From positions 1-64,000 of the forward strand of contig JAFBAP010000031.1 of the NCBI GenBank assembly GCA_019247695.1: DNA of 64,000 nt, written 5' to 3'. Shown in pieces: positions 7,990 to 18,251 of this stretch. Below the pieces are notes generated by a model. That model was not told the DNA's origin and made no database searches. It saw nothing but the letters and a program-made list of their open reading frames with translations. A program made the translations under genes and the position numbers. The stretch's first letter is position 1. Each line of letters begins with the position of its first letter. Source of the stretch: Verrucomicrobiota bacterium (GTDB lineage Bacteria > Verrucomicrobiota > Verrucomicrobiia > Chthoniobacterales > JAFAMB01).

Positions 7990-10020
7990 CTAGATTTCGT
8001 ACTCGGCGGCGTCCAGGCGAAGCCGAGGCAAGAGGACATCGAGCAGACGTTCAACGCAGGCCTCGGCGGATAGTTCTTCCGTGGGCAACACCAGGTCCGG
8101 TCGTAGCGGCGCCTCGTAAGGAGCGTCAATGCCGGTAAAACCTTTGATTTCCCCGGCCCGAGCCTTGCGGTAAAGGTGTTTCGGGTCCCGCTCTTCGCAC
8201 GCGGCGAGCGAGGCGGCGACGTATACTTCCATAAACCGGATTTTGCCGGCTTCGACGATCTGGCGGGCCCGCCGCCGGTCTTCGCGGTAGGGAGAAATGA
8301 ACGAGGTGATCACCACCATCCCGGCTTCGGCCATCAGCTTGGCAACTTCCGCCACCCGCCGGATGTTTTCGACGCGGTCTTCGGGGGAAAAACCGAGGTC
8401 GGAATTCAGACCGTGCCGCACATTGTCCCCGTCGAGCACGTAAACCTGCATCAAGCGATCGAACAACTCGCGTTCCAGGGAGCGGGCCAGCGTCGACTTA
8501 CCCGAACCGGAGAGCCCGGTCAGCCAGACCACCAGCGGCACGTGGCCGTTTCGCTCCCGGCGTGACCGGGGCGTGGTGGACGCTTCCGACCAATAAATAT
8601 TTTCACTGCGCACGGCGGCCCGGTTAACGTACCGGCCGCCAAAAACGATTCCGCCACCCGCGACATCCTTGTCATCGACCAGCACAAACCGGCCGGTCAC
8701 GGGATTGACGTCGTAGTTGTCCATGGCCACCACGCCGCGGGTTTGCAGGGTAAGCTCAGCCACTTCGTTCCTGGCCACCGCACGGCGGATGCTCGAGGAT
8801 GCATCCAGGGTGCTGGCATCGATGACGCGGTCGATGGAGGCTACCGAGCACTCCGCTTCCTGCGTCAGCAGCTTGAGGCGGTACGTCCGTCCAAGCGCAA
8901 GGGGCCGTTGTCCCATCCAGAAAACGCGGGCCCGGAACCGATTGGTCTCGATGAGGGGGGCATGCTCGTGCACCGCCACCTGGCCTCGTTCGACGAAAAT
9001 CTGCTCGGTCAGGGTGATACCGATCGATTCACCGGCCACTGCCGACGCTTGCGGAGGCGCGTTCCAACGTTCGATGGTGGCGACGGATGACTCCTTGTCC
9101 TGCGGGGCGAAGAACAACCGGTCGCCCACGGAAACCGCGCCGGACTCGACGCGCCCGGCAATGATCCGGCGCTCGTCAAAACGATAGACATCCTGGACGA
9201 CAAAGCGCAGCGGTTTGTCGGCGGGAACGGCGGCAGGCTCGAGGCGATCCAAGGCTTGCAGGAGCGTGCTGCCCCGGTACCAGGGCATCTGCTCCGGCGC
9301 CGGCTGCACCAGATTCAAGCCGTCCCGAGCGGCAATGGGCACGAAGGTCAACGGATAAACCCCGAGCTTTTCCAGGAATGCACGGTATTGAGCCTCGATT
9401 TCGCGGAACACAGCGTCGGAGTAGCCGACCAGGTCCATCTTGTTGACCAGCACAATTACCTGGCCAACGCCGAGCATGCTGAGCAGATAGGCGTGCCGGC
9501 GGCTTTGCTCCTGGACTCCCTCGTTGGCGGCAATCAGCAGCACCGCGGCGTCAGCCGTCGCCGCGCCCGTCACCATGTTTTTGAGGAATTCCTTATGTCC
9601 CGGCGCATCGATGATCACGTAGGGACGGGTCTCGGAATGGAACCAGATCTGGGATACGTCGATGGTGATGTTTTGGTCGCGCTCAGCCTGCAATGCATCC
9701 ATCAGGAATGCCCATTCGAACGGCATGCCGCGGCGGCTGCAAACCGCCTGGATCTGTTCGAATTTACCCTCGGGCAGCGATTGCGTCTCATAGAGCAGGC
9801 GGCCGACTAGCGTCGACTTGCCGTGGTCTACGTGCCCCACGATGACCACACGCAAAGCGCGACGGTCGTTCGCAGGTGCAGGCTGGTCAAGGATACGGGG
9901 TTGGCTGGGTAACGAAACGGCACTCAAGGCGTTCTTTTCGGATCGGGTGAAAATCGGGAAGGTGGCACCGGCACCGGCGAAAATCGTTCCAGGCCGGTCG
10001 TCGGGCTCGACAAGAGGCAA
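7990..10020 (-). CDS. cysNC: Bifunctional sulfate adenylyltransferase subunit 1 / APS kinase (CysNC)
   Basis: This fusion supplies the GTPase subunit of ATP sulfurylase, which with CysD makes APS from sulfate and ATP, and an APS kinase that makes PAPS. Residues about 55-480 are an EF-Tu-like GTPase (P-loop GHVDHGKS 62-69, [12 protein letters not shown]); residues about 494-676 are CysC (P-loop GLSGSGKS 502-509, FISPYREDR). The 676-aa total is normal for CysNC. The assigned start is TTG at 10020, 11 bp after the cysD stop; the first 50 residues are not conserved, so a later start (TTG near 9927) is possible. It is the last gene of the cysH-cysD-cysNC operon. Confidence 0.95.
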   Translation of the reverse strand: MPLVEPDDRPGTIFAGAGATFPIFTRSEKNALSAVSLPSQPRILDQPAPANDRRALRVVIVGHVDHGKSTLVGRLLYETQSLPEGKFEQIQAVCSRRGMPFEWAFLMDALQAERDQNITIDVSQIWFHSETRPYVIIDAPGHKEFLKNMVTGAATADAAVLLIAANEGVQEQSRRHAYLLSMLGVGQVIVLVNKMDLVGYSDAVFREIEAQYRAFLEKLGVYPLTFVPIAARDGLNLVQPAPEQMPWYRGSTLLQALDRLEPAAVPADKPLRFVVQDVYRFDERRIIAGRVESGAVSVGDRLFFAPQDKESSVATIERWNAPPQASAVAGESIGITLTEQIFVERGQVAVHEHAPLIETNRFRARVFWMGQRPLALGRTYRLKLLTQEAECSVASIDRVIDASTLDASSSIRRAVARNEVAELTLQTRGVVAMDNYDVNPVTGRFVLVDDKDVAGGGIVFGGRYVNRAAVRSENIYWSEASTTPRSRRERNGHVPLVVWLTGLSGSGKSTLARSLERELFDRLMQVYVLDGDNVRHGLNSDLGFSPEDRVENIRRVAEVAKLMAEAGMVVITSFISPYREDRRRARQIVEAGKIRFMEVYVAASLAACEERDPKHLYRKARAGEIKGFTGIDAPYEAPLRPDLVLPTEELSAEACVERLLDVLLPRLRLDAAEYEI

Positions 10021-10031
10021 GGCGGGATGGA

Positions 10032-10859
10032 TTACATGTAACCGCTGGCCCGCAGGCGCTCAAAGGCGTCCTCCGACTCCTGGTCCTGGGCGCGCGTGCT
10101 GCGCTCGGACGTTCTGGTCGTTTGCAACTCGGCAATGATTTCGCGAACCGACCGCGCCGTTGACGGAACGGGTCTCGTGCACGGCGCGCAGCCGAGGCTG
10201 CGGTAGCGCATCCCGTTGCGAGCCAGGTACAGGTCGACGATGGGAATGCCCTCACGATCGATGTATTCCCAAACGTTCAACTCCGTCCAGTGCAACAGCG
10301 GGTGCACCCGGATGTGGGTGCCGGGTTCGTAATCGGTCTTAAACTGATCCCAGAGCTCCGGCGGCTGCTCTTTGAAGTCCCATTCAAAGTTGCGGTTGCG
10401 GGGTGAGAAATAGCGTTCTTTGGCGCGAGTGCCTTCCTCATCGCGACGGATGCCGACGATAACGGCATCGTATCCTTTTTCCTCGATGATGGCCTGGAGC
10501 GCGTCTTTCTTAAGCGCCCCGCAGCACTCCACGCGGGTCAACCGCCCATTCGGGAAGGTGCGCCCTTCGGCCAGCACCGCGCGATTCTGCCCGACGACCA
10601 GGTCGAGGCCCCACTCAGCGGCCAAACGGTCACGAAACTCAATCATCTCGCGCAGCTTGTAGCCGGTATCGACGTGAACGCACGGAACCGGGGTATGCCC
10701 GAAAAACGCTTTTCGAAGCAGCCAAAGCAGCACGGAAGAGTCTTTCCCGATGCTCCAGAGCAAGCCGAGATTGCCGAATTTCTGATACGCCTCGCGAATG
10801 ATGTAAACGCTTTGGTTCTCGAGGGCGTCCAGGTGCGAATAGCGCTGACGATTAGACAT
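10032..10859 (-). CDS. cysD: Sulfate adenylyltransferase subunit 2 (CysD)
   Basis: CysD is the catalytic ATP pyrophosphatase-type subunit of ATP sulfurylase and works with CysN encoded just downstream. The 275-aa product carries the PP-loop-like [19 protein letters not shown] near residues 34-52, [34 protein letters not shown] and the family C-terminus [13 protein letters not shown]. The ATG overlaps the end of cysH by 8 bp, which implies translational coupling. Confidence 0.96.
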   Translation of the reverse strand: MSNRQRYSHLDALENQSVYIIREAYQKFGNLGLLWSIGKDSSVLLWLLRKAFFGHTPVPCVHVDTGYKLREMIEFRDRLAAEWGLDLVVGQNRAVLAEGRTFPNGRLTRVECCGALKKDALQAIIEEKGYDAVIVGIRRDEEGTRAKERYFSPRNRNFEWDFKEQPPELWDQFKTDYEPGTHIRVHPLLHWTELNVWEYIDREGIPIVDLYLARNGMRYRSLGCAPCTRPVPSTARSVREIIAELQTTRTSERSTRAQDQESEDAFERLRASGYM

Positions 10860-11586
10860 GTGTTCCCATGAAGGTGTGCAGCCCGCATTCAGTCTTTTGG
10901 AAACCGGTCCAGCGGCCGGCGCGTTCGTCCTCTTGCGCCCCGACGGGCCGAGTGCACGGCCGGCACCCGATGCTGCGGAACCCCTGCTCGACGAGCGGGT
11001 TATAGGGGATCTGGTGTTCGTGCACGTAATCCCAGACCTGCTCAGCGGACCAACCGGCGAGCGGATTGACTTTTAACACGAACTTGTCCCGGAGCGGGTC
11101 AAAACAGTAAAGCTCAAACCGGTCGATGCCGCGCCTGGTCCCGCTTTGGTCGCGGCGCAACCCGGTGATCCATGCATCAAGCGCAGCCAACCGCTTCTGG
11201 AGCGGCATCACCTTGCGAAGGGTACAACACGTGTCGGGCTGGCGCGTCCACAACTCCGGGCCGAAGTCGTTGGCTTGCTGCTCCAGAGAGAGCTCCGGGC
11301 GTAGAACCTCGATCTGGATTCCGAAAAACTTTTCGACCTCCTGCCGGAGCGCGACCGTCTCAGGGAAGAGCAGGCCGGTATCAATGGTAAAACACGGCAG
11401 ATGGATCCCGGCCGAAACGGCCTGGTGCAGCAAGACCAGGCCTGCAGCCTGGAAGCTGGTACCGATGGCGGCCCGGTCACCGAAACGCGAGTAGGCCCAT
11501 CGCAGCAGATCCACCGGGGCGGCCTCCTCAAAGCCGGCATTCAAACGGCGGACGTCATCGACATCAGGGACGAGCTCAGCGGGCAT
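10852..11586 (-). CDS. cysH: APS-type phosphoadenylyl/adenylyl-sulfate reductase (CysH)
   Basis: CysH reduces activated sulfate to sulfite with thioredoxin or glutaredoxin. From the ATG at 11586 the product is 244 aa, a normal length. It shows the PP-loop region [11 protein letters not shown], the catalytic ECGLH near the C-terminus (C234) and both cysteine pairs C120-C121 and C208-x2-C211. These pairs bind a [4Fe-4S] cluster in the APS-using subgroup and are missing in cluster-free PAPS reductases, so APS is the likely substrate. The frame stays open to 11661, but that extension would read through an inverted repeat. It is the first gene of the operon; no sulfite reductase gene is in the window. 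Confidence 0.93.
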   Translation of the reverse strand: MPAELVPDVDDVRRLNAGFEEAAPVDLLRWAYSRFGDRAAIGTSFQAAGLVLLHQAVSAGIHLPCFTIDTGLLFPETVALRQEVEKFFGIQIEVLRPELSLEQQANDFGPELWTRQPDTCCTLRKVMPLQKRLAALDAWITGLRRDQSGTRRGIDRFELYCFDPLRDKFVLKVNPLAGWSAEQVWDYVHEHQIPYNPLVEQGFRSIGCRPCTRPVGAQEDERAGRWTGFQKTECGLHTFMGTHV

Positions 11587-11591
11587 TAGCC

Positions 11592-11617
11592 AATTCTCTA
11601 TATGAAGATAGAGAATT
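11592..11617 (-). promoter_or_regulatory. Perfect 10-bp inverted repeat immediately upstream of cysH
   Basis: AATTCTCTAT (11592-11601) and ATAGAGAATT (11608-11617) form a perfect 10-bp dyad around the 6-base spacer ATGAAG, ending 5 bases before the cysH ATG. It is an AT-rich island in GC-rich DNA at the head of the sulfate-assimilation operon. An operator for a dimeric regulator is the simplest reading. An mRNA hairpin hiding the ribosome binding site is the alternative, since no clear Shine-Dalgarno is seen. Confidence 0.6.
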
Positions 11618-11724
11618 CGCAACCCCTTTATCGGACTTTGTGCAAAGGTGCCGCCCCGCAACGGCCAGCCACACTCAGGGAGCCGGCCTTGCGGAGCGAA
11701 AATCTGCAGGACGGAGCCGCAGCT

Positions 11725-13713
11725 TTACAGCAGCGTTTTGGCCACCTCGAGGACGTGCTCGGGAGTGATGCCCAACTCCTTCATCACGGTACCGCCCGGC
11801 GCGCTTAAACCGAACCGGTCAATCCCGATCACCTTGCCTTCCAGGCCGACGTATTTGTACCAGATGTCCGTTACGCCGGCTTCGATCGCGACCCGTTTGC
11901 GGCAGCCGGGCGGCAGCACCTCGTTTCGGTACGCCTCGTCCTGGCGATTGAAGCGTTCGAAAGACGGCAGCGAAACGACCCGAACGCCCTCGCCCAATTG
12001 CTTGGCGGCGTTCAGCGCGTGTTGAACTTCGCTTCCCGTGGCGAGCAGAATCAGCTTGAGTTCACCTTGTTCCTTACGGATCACGTAAGCGCCGCGCAGG
12101 GTTCCTTGCCGGCGTTCATCCGGAGACGCTTCGGACAGGTTCGGCAAGGCTTGCCGCGAAAGCGCGAGCAGGGTCGGCCCATCGATCCGTTGGACGGCGG
12201 CGACGAAAGCTCCGGCCGTTTCTTCCGCGTCGGCCGGGCGGATCACGTCCAGGTGCGGGATCAGCCGCAGCCCGCTCACTGTTTCGACCGGTTCGTGGGT
12301 GGGGCCGTCCTCGCCGACGCCGACGGAATCGTGAGTGAAGATGTAAATGATCGGGCTTCCCGTAAGGGCGGCAAGGCGGATCGACGCACGACAGTAATCG
12401 GCAAAGACCAGGAAGGTGGCTCCTGAGGCCCGAAAGATGCCGTGATAGCCGATCCCGTTAAGGACCGCGCACATCCCGTGTTCGCGGATGCCGAAATGGA
12501 TGTTACGGCCTGAGCGGTCCTTGGCGGAGAAATCCCCTCCGTCCTTGATATAGTTCAGGGTCGAGCCGTGGAGATCGGCGCTGCCGCTGATCAAAACGGG
12601 CAGGGCCTTCGCGATCGGTTGAAGCACGTCGCTGCCGGCTTTGCGCGTGGCGACCTTATCTTCCGGTTTACTGACGGGAATCTGGCTCAGCAGGTCGGCC
12701 GGGATCTCGCGAGTTACCCCCTGGTGAAGGATTTTAGCCAGTTCCGGGTTTGCCTTTTTCCAGGCCGCAAACCTCTCCTGCCAATCGTCGTAGGCCCGCT
12801 TGAGTTCGGCTTTCCGGCGCTGAAAATACTCCCGGACCTCGTTTGAGACGTAGAACTTTTCGTCAGGCAATCCCAGGGCCTTGCGGGCGGCATTGACAAA
12901 CTTAACGCCGGCTTCGCCGTGGGCTTTATTCGTGCCGGCGACTTCGGGGATCCCCTTCCCGATAACGGTTTTCGCGACGATAAACTGGGCTCGCCCGGAG
13001 GTGGAACTGCGCGCCCGCTCAAACACGGTGAGGAACTCCTCCATGTTGTTGCCGTCGGCGTGGTGCACCTCGAACCCGTAAGCCTCAAAGCGTTTGGCCG
13101 TATCCTCGCTCTGGCTGACGGCCGCCATGGCGTCGAGGGTTACGTCGTTGGAATCGTAAATGAGGATCAGGTTGTCCAGGCGGAGATGAGCGCCCAGGGA
13201 AGCCGCTTCCGCCGCGACCCCTTCCTGCAGGCACCCGTCACCGGCCAGGCAGACGATTTTGTGATCGAAGATGGTCTGATCCGGCCGGTTAAACCGGGCT
13301 TCCGTCATCTTGGCCGCGATGGCCATGCCGACCGCGTTGCCGACGCCCTGCCCGAGCGGACCGGTGGTGCACTCGACCCCGGGGGTTTCGTGAACCTCAG
13401 GGTGGCCCGGCGTCTTGCTGTGGAGCTGGCGAAAATTCTTGATTTCCTCCAGGGACAGATCGTAACCGCTCAGGTGGAGCCAGGAATACAAAAACATACT
13501 GCCGTGGCCGGCAGACAACACGAAGCGATCGCGATTGAGCCAAACCGGATCGTCAGGATAAAACCTCAAGGCGTGTCCAAACAAGACAGCACCCATTTCC
13601 GCCGCTCCCAAAGGCAGGCCAAGGTGACCTGAACTCGCGGCCTGCACCGCATCCATCGCTAATCCCCTTGCCTCCAATGCGGCCTTTGACAGTATTTGTG
13701 TATCAAGCGCCAT
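11725..13713 (-). CDS. tkt: Transketolase
   Basis: Transketolase moves two-carbon ketol units in the pentose phosphate pathway using thiamine diphosphate. The 662-aa product has the full three-domain layout: N-terminal TPP domain ([35 protein letters not shown]), the pyrimidine-binding domain with [19 protein letters not shown], and the C-terminal domain ([19 protein letters not shown]). Start is ATG. It is a single gene, divergent from hisG with a 133-bp gap. An operon with the cys genes is unlikely, as about 140 bp and the inverted repeat separate them. Confidence 0.97.
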   Translation of the reverse strand: MALDTQILSKAALEARGLAMDAVQAASSGHLGLPLGAAEMGAVLFGHALRFYPDDPVWLNRDRFVLSAGHGSMFLYSWLHLSGYDLSLEEIKNFRQLHSKTPGHPEVHETPGVECTTGPLGQGVGNAVGMAIAAKMTEARFNRPDQTIFDHKIVCLAGDGCLQEGVAAEAASLGAHLRLDNLILIYDSNDVTLDAMAAVSQSEDTAKRFEAYGFEVHHADGNNMEEFLTVFERARSSTSGRAQFIVAKTVIGKGIPEVAGTNKAHGEAGVKFVNAARKALGLPDEKFYVSNEVREYFQRRKAELKRAYDDWQERFAAWKKANPELAKILHQGVTREIPADLLSQIPVSKPEDKVATRKAGSDVLQPIAKALPVLISGSADLHGSTLNYIKDGGDFSAKDRSGRNIHFGIREHGMCAVLNGIGYHGIFRASGATFLVFADYCRASIRLAALTGSPIIYIFTHDSVGVGEDGPTHEPVETVSGLRLIPHLDVIRPADAEETAGAFVAAVQRIDGPTLLALSRQALPNLSEASPDERRQGTLRGAYVIRKEQGELKLILLATGSEVQHALNAAKQLGEGVRVVSLPSFERFNRQDEAYRNEVLPPGCRKRVAIEAGVTDIWYKYVGLEGKVIGIDRFGLSAPGGTVMKELGITPEHVLEVAKTLL

Positions 13714-13846
13714 AGGATTTGCCTCACCGATAAGCCTGCCAACCGCCCTCGCGCAATCGGCATCTCACCCCGCTTTCGCCCTCAGTGCAGAAATTTTGGC
13801 TCCCGCTTGAACTTGCATTTGCAGACCGGCCCTTTTTTCTTTTGGC

Positions 13847-14725
13847 ATGACCGCAACCCGCCTTCGCCTCGGCTTACCGTCCGGCAGCCTTCATGACGCG
13901 ACGATCGACTTGTTTGCGAAAGCCGGCTACCGGATTACCGGGACGAGGCGTTCGTACAAGCCGGCCATCGACGACCCTGAGCTGGAAGTCCGGCTGTTAC
14001 GCGCGCAGGAGATCAGCCGCTACGTGGAGGCCGGCTTTCTGGACGGCGGCATTACCGGAAAAGACTGGATCGAGGAGAACGATTCGGACGTCGAGGTCCT
14101 GGCGCGGCTCGAGTATAGTAAGGCGACGTCGAGCCCCACGCGTTGGGTGCTGGTCGTACCGGAAAATTCACCCGTCCAGAGCGTGCGCGACCTGGAGGGC
14201 AAGCGCATCGCCACAGAGGCGGTCGGATTAACCCGTAAGTTCTTCGAAACGCACGGGGTCTCGGCAAAAATCGAATTCAGCTGGGGCGCCACCGAGGTCA
14301 AAGTTCCCGAACTGGTTGATGCCATCGTTGAAATTACCGAAACGGGCACCTCGTTGAAAGCCAATCACCTGCGTGTGGTCGACGTGCTGACGGAGTCGTA
14401 CCCGCTGGTGATCGGTAACCGCACCGCGATGGCCGATACCTGGAAACGTTCCAAGCTGGAACGTCTCGTCCTGCTTCTGCAGGGCGCCCTCAACGCCCGC
14501 AACAAGGTCGGTTTAAAGATGAATCTGCGTCAGGAGCAACTCGGCAGATTACTCGGGCTCCTTCCATCCCTGCGGAATCCGACCGTGGCGCCGCTGACCC
14601 AGGAAGGATGGGTGGCCATCGAAACGGTGATTGACGAAATGGTGGTCCGTGAAATTATCCCCCGGCTGAAAGAGCTCGGAGCCGAGGGCATCATCGAGTA
14701 TCCGTTGAATAAAGTGGTTTATTAG
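13847..14725 (+). CDS. hisG: ATP phosphoribosyltransferase, long form (HisG)
   Basis: HisG condenses ATP and PRPP in the first step of histidine biosynthesis. The 292-aa product is the long form: a periplasmic-binding-like catalytic domain ([49 protein letters not shown]) plus a C-terminal regulatory ACT-like domain from about residue 215, so it should be inhibited by histidine and not need HisZ. No other his gene is nearby; hisS is 40 kb away. The small ribosomal-protein gene follows 60 bp downstream. Confidence 0.96.
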   Translation: MTATRLRLGLPSGSLHDATIDLFAKAGYRITGTRRSYKPAIDDPELEVRLLRAQEISRYVEAGFLDGGITGKDWIEENDSDVEVLARLEYSKATSSPTRWVLVVPENSPVQSVRDLEGKRIATEAVGLTRKFFETHGVSAKIEFSWGATEVKVPELVDAIVEITETGTSLKANHLRVVDVLTESYPLVIGNRTAMADTWKRSKLERLVLLLQGALNARNKVGLKMNLRQEQLGRLLGLLPSLRNPTVAPLTQEGWVAIETVIDEMVVREIIPRLKELGAEGIIEYPLNKVVY

Positions 14726-14785
14726 TTATCAGTTCAGACTCGTTCGTTCGGAAAGGAACCGGTGCGGGCGAGCCTTAAGTTATTT

Positions 14786-14890
14786 ATGGGTTCACTGAAG
14801 AAACGTCGAAAAGCTAAGATCGCCAAACACAAGCGCCGCAAACGCATGAAGGAGAACCGTCATAAGAAGCGTCTGCGTTATAAGTCGTAA
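14786..14890 (+). CDS. 34-aa ribosomal protein of the bS22/AURKAIP1-COX24 (mS38) type
   Basis: A 34-codon ATG-to-TAA frame encodes a highly basic peptide beginning MGSLKKRRKAKIAKHKRRKR and ending RLRYKS. More than half the residues are Lys or Arg, with the KKRRK...HKRRKR spacing of the AURKAIP1/COX24 domain. This is the domain of mitochondrial mS38 and of the small bacterial bS22 subunit protein, also started MGS in mycobacteria. It probably sits in the 30S subunit near the decoding region. Such genes are commonly missed because of size. The assignment rests on pattern recognition, not an alignment. Confidence 0.8.
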   Translation: MGSLKKRRKAKIAKHKRRKRMKENRHKKRLRYKS

Positions 14891-14904
14891 TCAGTGGTAA
14901 TTAA

Positions 14905-14910
14905 TATAAT
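14905..14910 (+). promoter_or_regulatory. Candidate -10 element (TATAAT) upstream of the TPR gene
   Basis: A perfect TATAAT sits in a short AT-rich island (TAATTAATATAATAG) 40 bases before the TPR gene's ATG. No convincing -35 hexamer is found 16-18 bases upstream, so this is only a candidate. Confidence 0.3.
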
Positions 14911-14949
14911 AGCGTTTTCGCTGTAAATCCTAGCTTTTAGACTGGCCCC

Positions 14950-16803
14950 ATGAAGGTTCTGAGGCTGGCGCGTCGGGCGCTGCGCTGCCGTGCTGTTCGT
15001 ATGCTGTTCGCAGCCGGTCTCGGCGCCATTGCGGGCGGGCCAGTAAGGGGTGACGTCCGGGAAGGCGGCAGGGTGCGCCCGCGCCTCGGCGAGGAGATTT
15101 TTTACTCCGACGTCCGCCTGGCCGGGCCTGAACAGCTGCTTCAAAAGCCGCTCGAAAAAAAGGCTGAAGCCGAGGCCGCTTTCATCCAGGGAATCATTGC
15201 CGAGGACGAAGGGGCTTTTGACGATGCCCTCCGGAATTACACTGCCGCGCTCCAGCTGGATCCCGGCGGTAATCCCGAACTTACGGTACGCATCGCCCGC
15301 GAGTACGCGAAGCGCGGCGACGTGGCGACGGGGATCGATTTGCTGAAGGACCTGGCCAAGGCGCGGCGCGACGACGTCTCGGCGCAGCTGACGCTCGCCG
15401 GATTTTACCTTAACGAGCTGAAGAAACCGGACCTCGCGCTCAGGTATGCGGAGGAAGCGGCCCGGATCGCGCCCGCGAATCTGGCGAGTTACCAGACGCT
15501 ATTCGACGTCTACTTCGCGCTGAAGCGGAGGCACGACGCTGAGCAGATGCTCCGACGAGCTGAACAACTCGACAGCGGTGACCCCGATTTCTGGCTCACC
15601 CTGGCCGAGCTGGCAATCCGGCTCTACCGGACGGACAACGGAAGTTTTCCGGCCGCCAAAATTCCCGGGGTGACGCCTTTCCTGCAGCGGGCGGCCACGC
15701 TGGCGGGAGATAACCCGGAGGCCCTCGCCCGCACGGCGGACGATTATACCACGATCAACCAGGTTCCCTCGGCCATCCCCCTCTACTTGCGGGCGCTGGA
15801 ACTTAACCGCGGGAACAGCGAAGTCCGTTACAAACTGGCGCAGAGTTTCCTGCAGACGGGGCAGCGGGATGCGGCAATCTCGGCGCTTGAGGAGATGGTC
15901 AAATCCAATCCGTTGAAGCCGGAAATCTATGAATTTCTTGGTCGGCTTTACGAAGAGAACAGTGACCGGGACCGGGCGTTGGCGAACTTCCAGCAGGCGT
16001 TACTCCTGGCGCCGAACGATCCTGAAAATTACCTGCACGCCGCTGAGGTCCAACTCCAGTTGCGGAAAGAGAATGATGCCATCGCCACTTTGACCGAAGC
16101 GCGCCGCCGGTTTGCGATCCCCCAAATCACGTATGCGCTGGCGATTGCTTTCAGCCAGGCAAAGCGGTTTAGCGACGCCCTCCCTGCGTTCGAATCGGCA
16201 TTGCAGGAAGCGGATGCCGAGGGCCAGGAACCTTTTGATGCCGGCTTTTACTTCAGCTACGCGGTGGCGTCAGAACAGGCGGGTCTGATTGACAAGGCGG
16301 CCACTTTGCTGAAAAAGGCGATCGCTCTCGACCCGTCCAAAGCCGCTCAGGCTTACAATTTTCTCGGCTACATGTGGGTGGAACGGGGCCAGCACCTTGA
16401 TGAGGCGGGCGACATGATCAAGAAAGCGCTTGAACTCGATCCGCAGAACGGCGCGTACCTCGACAGCCTGGGATGGTTCTACTACAAACGGGGCGAGTAC
16501 GGCAAAGCGCTCGTCGAGCTCTTGCGTGCCGCAGAACTGCTAAAACCCGCGGATCCGGTCGTTTTAGAGCACGTTGGCGACACTTACCAGGCATTGGGCA
16601 ATCCCGCACAGGCGATCAACCTGTGGCAGAAAGCGCTGGCCCTGGATACCCAGAACCGGGGGTTGGCCGCCAAGATAGACCGGGAAAAGGCGAAAGTCAG
16701 CGCCAACCAGGCGACGCTTGGAATCCCGGGCCCCGGTCAAGGCATGCCGCCGGCCGCGCCGGAACCGGCCGCTCCGAGCGCAACCCCGACGGCGACGCCC
16801 TGA
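14950..16803 (+). CDS. Secreted tetratricopeptide-repeat protein
   Basis: The 617-aa product is built almost wholly of TPR helical hairpins from about residue 70 to 585 (for example GAFDDALRNYTAALQLDPGG, DRALANFQQALLLAPNDPE and AQAINLWQKALALDTQNRG), a protein-interaction solenoid. An N-terminal hydrophobic segment (about 16-34) after a basic stretch looks like a signal peptide. The C-terminus is a Pro/Ala-rich tail (ATPTATP). The family resembles periplasmic or outer-membrane TPR scaffolds; a specific role cannot be assigned. It is monocistronic and convergent with hflX. Confidence 0.88.
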   Translation: MKVLRLARRALRCRAVRMLFAAGLGAIAGGPVRGDVREGGRVRPRLGEEIFYSDVRLAGPEQLLQKPLEKKAEAEAAFIQGIIAEDEGAFDDALRNYTAALQLDPGGNPELTVRIAREYAKRGDVATGIDLLKDLAKARRDDVSAQLTLAGFYLNELKKPDLALRYAEEAARIAPANLASYQTLFDVYFALKRRHDAEQMLRRAEQLDSGDPDFWLTLAELAIRLYRTDNGSFPAAKIPGVTPFLQRAATLAGDNPEALARTADDYTTINQVPSAIPLYLRALELNRGNSEVRYKLAQSFLQTGQRDAAISALEEMVKSNPLKPEIYEFLGRLYEENSDRDRALANFQQALLLAPNDPENYLHAAEVQLQLRKENDAIATLTEARRRFAIPQITYALAIAFSQAKRFSDALPAFESALQEADAEGQEPFDAGFYFSYAVASEQAGLIDKAATLLKKAIALDPSKAAQAYNFLGYMWVERGQHLDEAGDMIKKALELDPQNGAYLDSLGWFYYKRGEYGKALVELLRAAELLKPADPVVLEHVGDTYQALGNPAQAINLWQKALALDTQNRGLAAKIDREKAKVSANQATLGIPGPGQGMPPAAPEPAAPSATPTATP

Positions 16804-16928
16804 CAGGTTCGGCTCTTGAACTTCGCGCCGCGGCGCTTTGGCCCGGGGTGGCTCGCGGCCGGCGTTGAACCGCCGCGCCGGGGTGACATGTCAGCAACCT
16901 CCCCGGCCGCAACGAAGAGACGACCGGA

Positions 16929-18251
16929 TCAGTCTGCCTGAGAGTCGAGGCAGCCCGCGGGTTGCAGCTCGGGCGGCCCCGGCAATACAAAGGGTGCGAC
17001 CCGGGCCAACACCTTGGGCGACACGGAAGCGACGACCTTGGCGATGGACGGCTGGTACTCCAGGCTCAGGACTTTGCTGGTCCGGTGCAGGAGCGAAAGG
17101 AGGTCGGCGCGTTCCAACGGCAACGCCAATTCCACCCGTTGGACCCGGCCCGTCAACAGGTCAGCCATGCGGTGCAGCAATTCATCCAGACCTTCCCCGT
17201 GCTCGGCTGAAACAAAGACGGCGTCGGGGAAATGCACCCGCAATACGTGCAGCGTGCTCTGGTCGGGCACCAGATCGACCTTGTTCAGGACCGTGACGAC
17301 CCGCTTTTTGTCAGCCCCGAGCTCTTCGAGTACGCGCATGGTCGTCTCGTAAAAGTCGTAGACCTGCGGATGGCTGGCATCAAGAACGTGCACCAGGAAA
17401 TCGGCGAGCACGGCCTCTTCCAGGGTCGCTTTGAAAGCCTCCACCAACCGGTGCGGCAGGTTGCGGACGAAACCGACGGTATCGGTCAGCAACAGGCTTT
17501 GGCCGGTGGGCAACACGACTTTGCGGGTGGTCGGATCCAACGTTGCGAACAGCTTGTCTTCCACCCGCACATCCGCCCCGGTCAGCGTTTTCAGCAGGGA
17601 CGACTTGCCGGCATTGGTGTAGCCGACGATCGCGGCGTGGGGCAAGGGCAGCCGGTCACGCAATTTACGCTGGGTGGCGCGGCGTGCGCGGACCAGCTCA
17701 AGGTCTTCCTTGAGACGGTCGATCTGCCGCCGGATCAGCCGGCGATCGGCTTCCAACTGGGTTTCGCCTTCACCTTTACCGCCAACGCCGCCGGCTTGGC
17801 GGCCCAGGTGGCCCCAGGCACGCGTCAGCCGCGGGAGCGAATACTCCAGCCGGGCCAGATCAACCTGCAATCGGGCTTCCTTGGTCTGAGCGCGACCCGC
17901 AAAAATATCAAGAATGACTTCCTGGCGGTCGATCACCGCCAATTTGGCGAGGGCTTCCCAATTGCGCTGTTGCGCGGGGTGTAACTCGTTGTCAAATACG
18001 ATCACATCGGCACCCAGCGCCTGAGCGCGTGCCGCGATTTCTTCCGCTTTGCCGGACCCGACAAACCAACGGGCCGAAGGCACGGGGACCCGGACGAGTA
18101 ACCGGTCGAGCACCTCAAGTCCCAACGTTTCTACGAGCGAGGCAAGTTCATCCAGCAAACTCCGGGCATCGTGCTGCCGGGCGGGTTCAGAATAAACACC
18201 GACGAGAAGGGCTTTCTCGACTTGGCGAGGTTTTTCTTTAATTTCAAACAT
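16929..18251 (-). CDS. hflX: Ribosome-associated GTPase HflX
   Basis: HflX is a GTPase that binds the 50S subunit and splits stalled or stressed ribosomes. The 440-aa product has the N-terminal HflX domain with the glycine-rich linker GGVGGKGEGETQLEADRR (about 154-171) and a G domain with GYTNAGKS (210-217), DTVGF (257-261) and NKVD. Length is normal. The ATG directly abuts the stop codon of the upstream aminotransferase gene (TGA-ATG), so the two are translationally coupled. Confidence 0.96.
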   Translation of the reverse strand: MFEIKEKPRQVEKALLVGVYSEPARQHDARSLLDELASLVETLGLEVLDRLLVRVPVPSARWFVGSGKAEEIAARAQALGADVIVFDNELHPAQQRNWEALAKLAVIDRQEVILDIFAGRAQTKEARLQVDLARLEYSLPRLTRAWGHLGRQAGGVGGKGEGETQLEADRRLIRRQIDRLKEDLELVRARRATQRKLRDRLPLPHAAIVGYTNAGKSSLLKTLTGADVRVEDKLFATLDPTTRKVVLPTGQSLLLTDTVGFVRNLPHRLVEAFKATLEEAVLADFLVHVLDASHPQVYDFYETTMRVLEELGADKKRVVTVLNKVDLVPDQSTLHVLRVHFPDAVFVSAEHGEGLDELLHRMADLLTGRVQRVELALPLERADLLSLLHRTSKVLSLEYQPSIAKVVASVSPKVLARVAPFVLPGPPELQPAGCLDSQAD

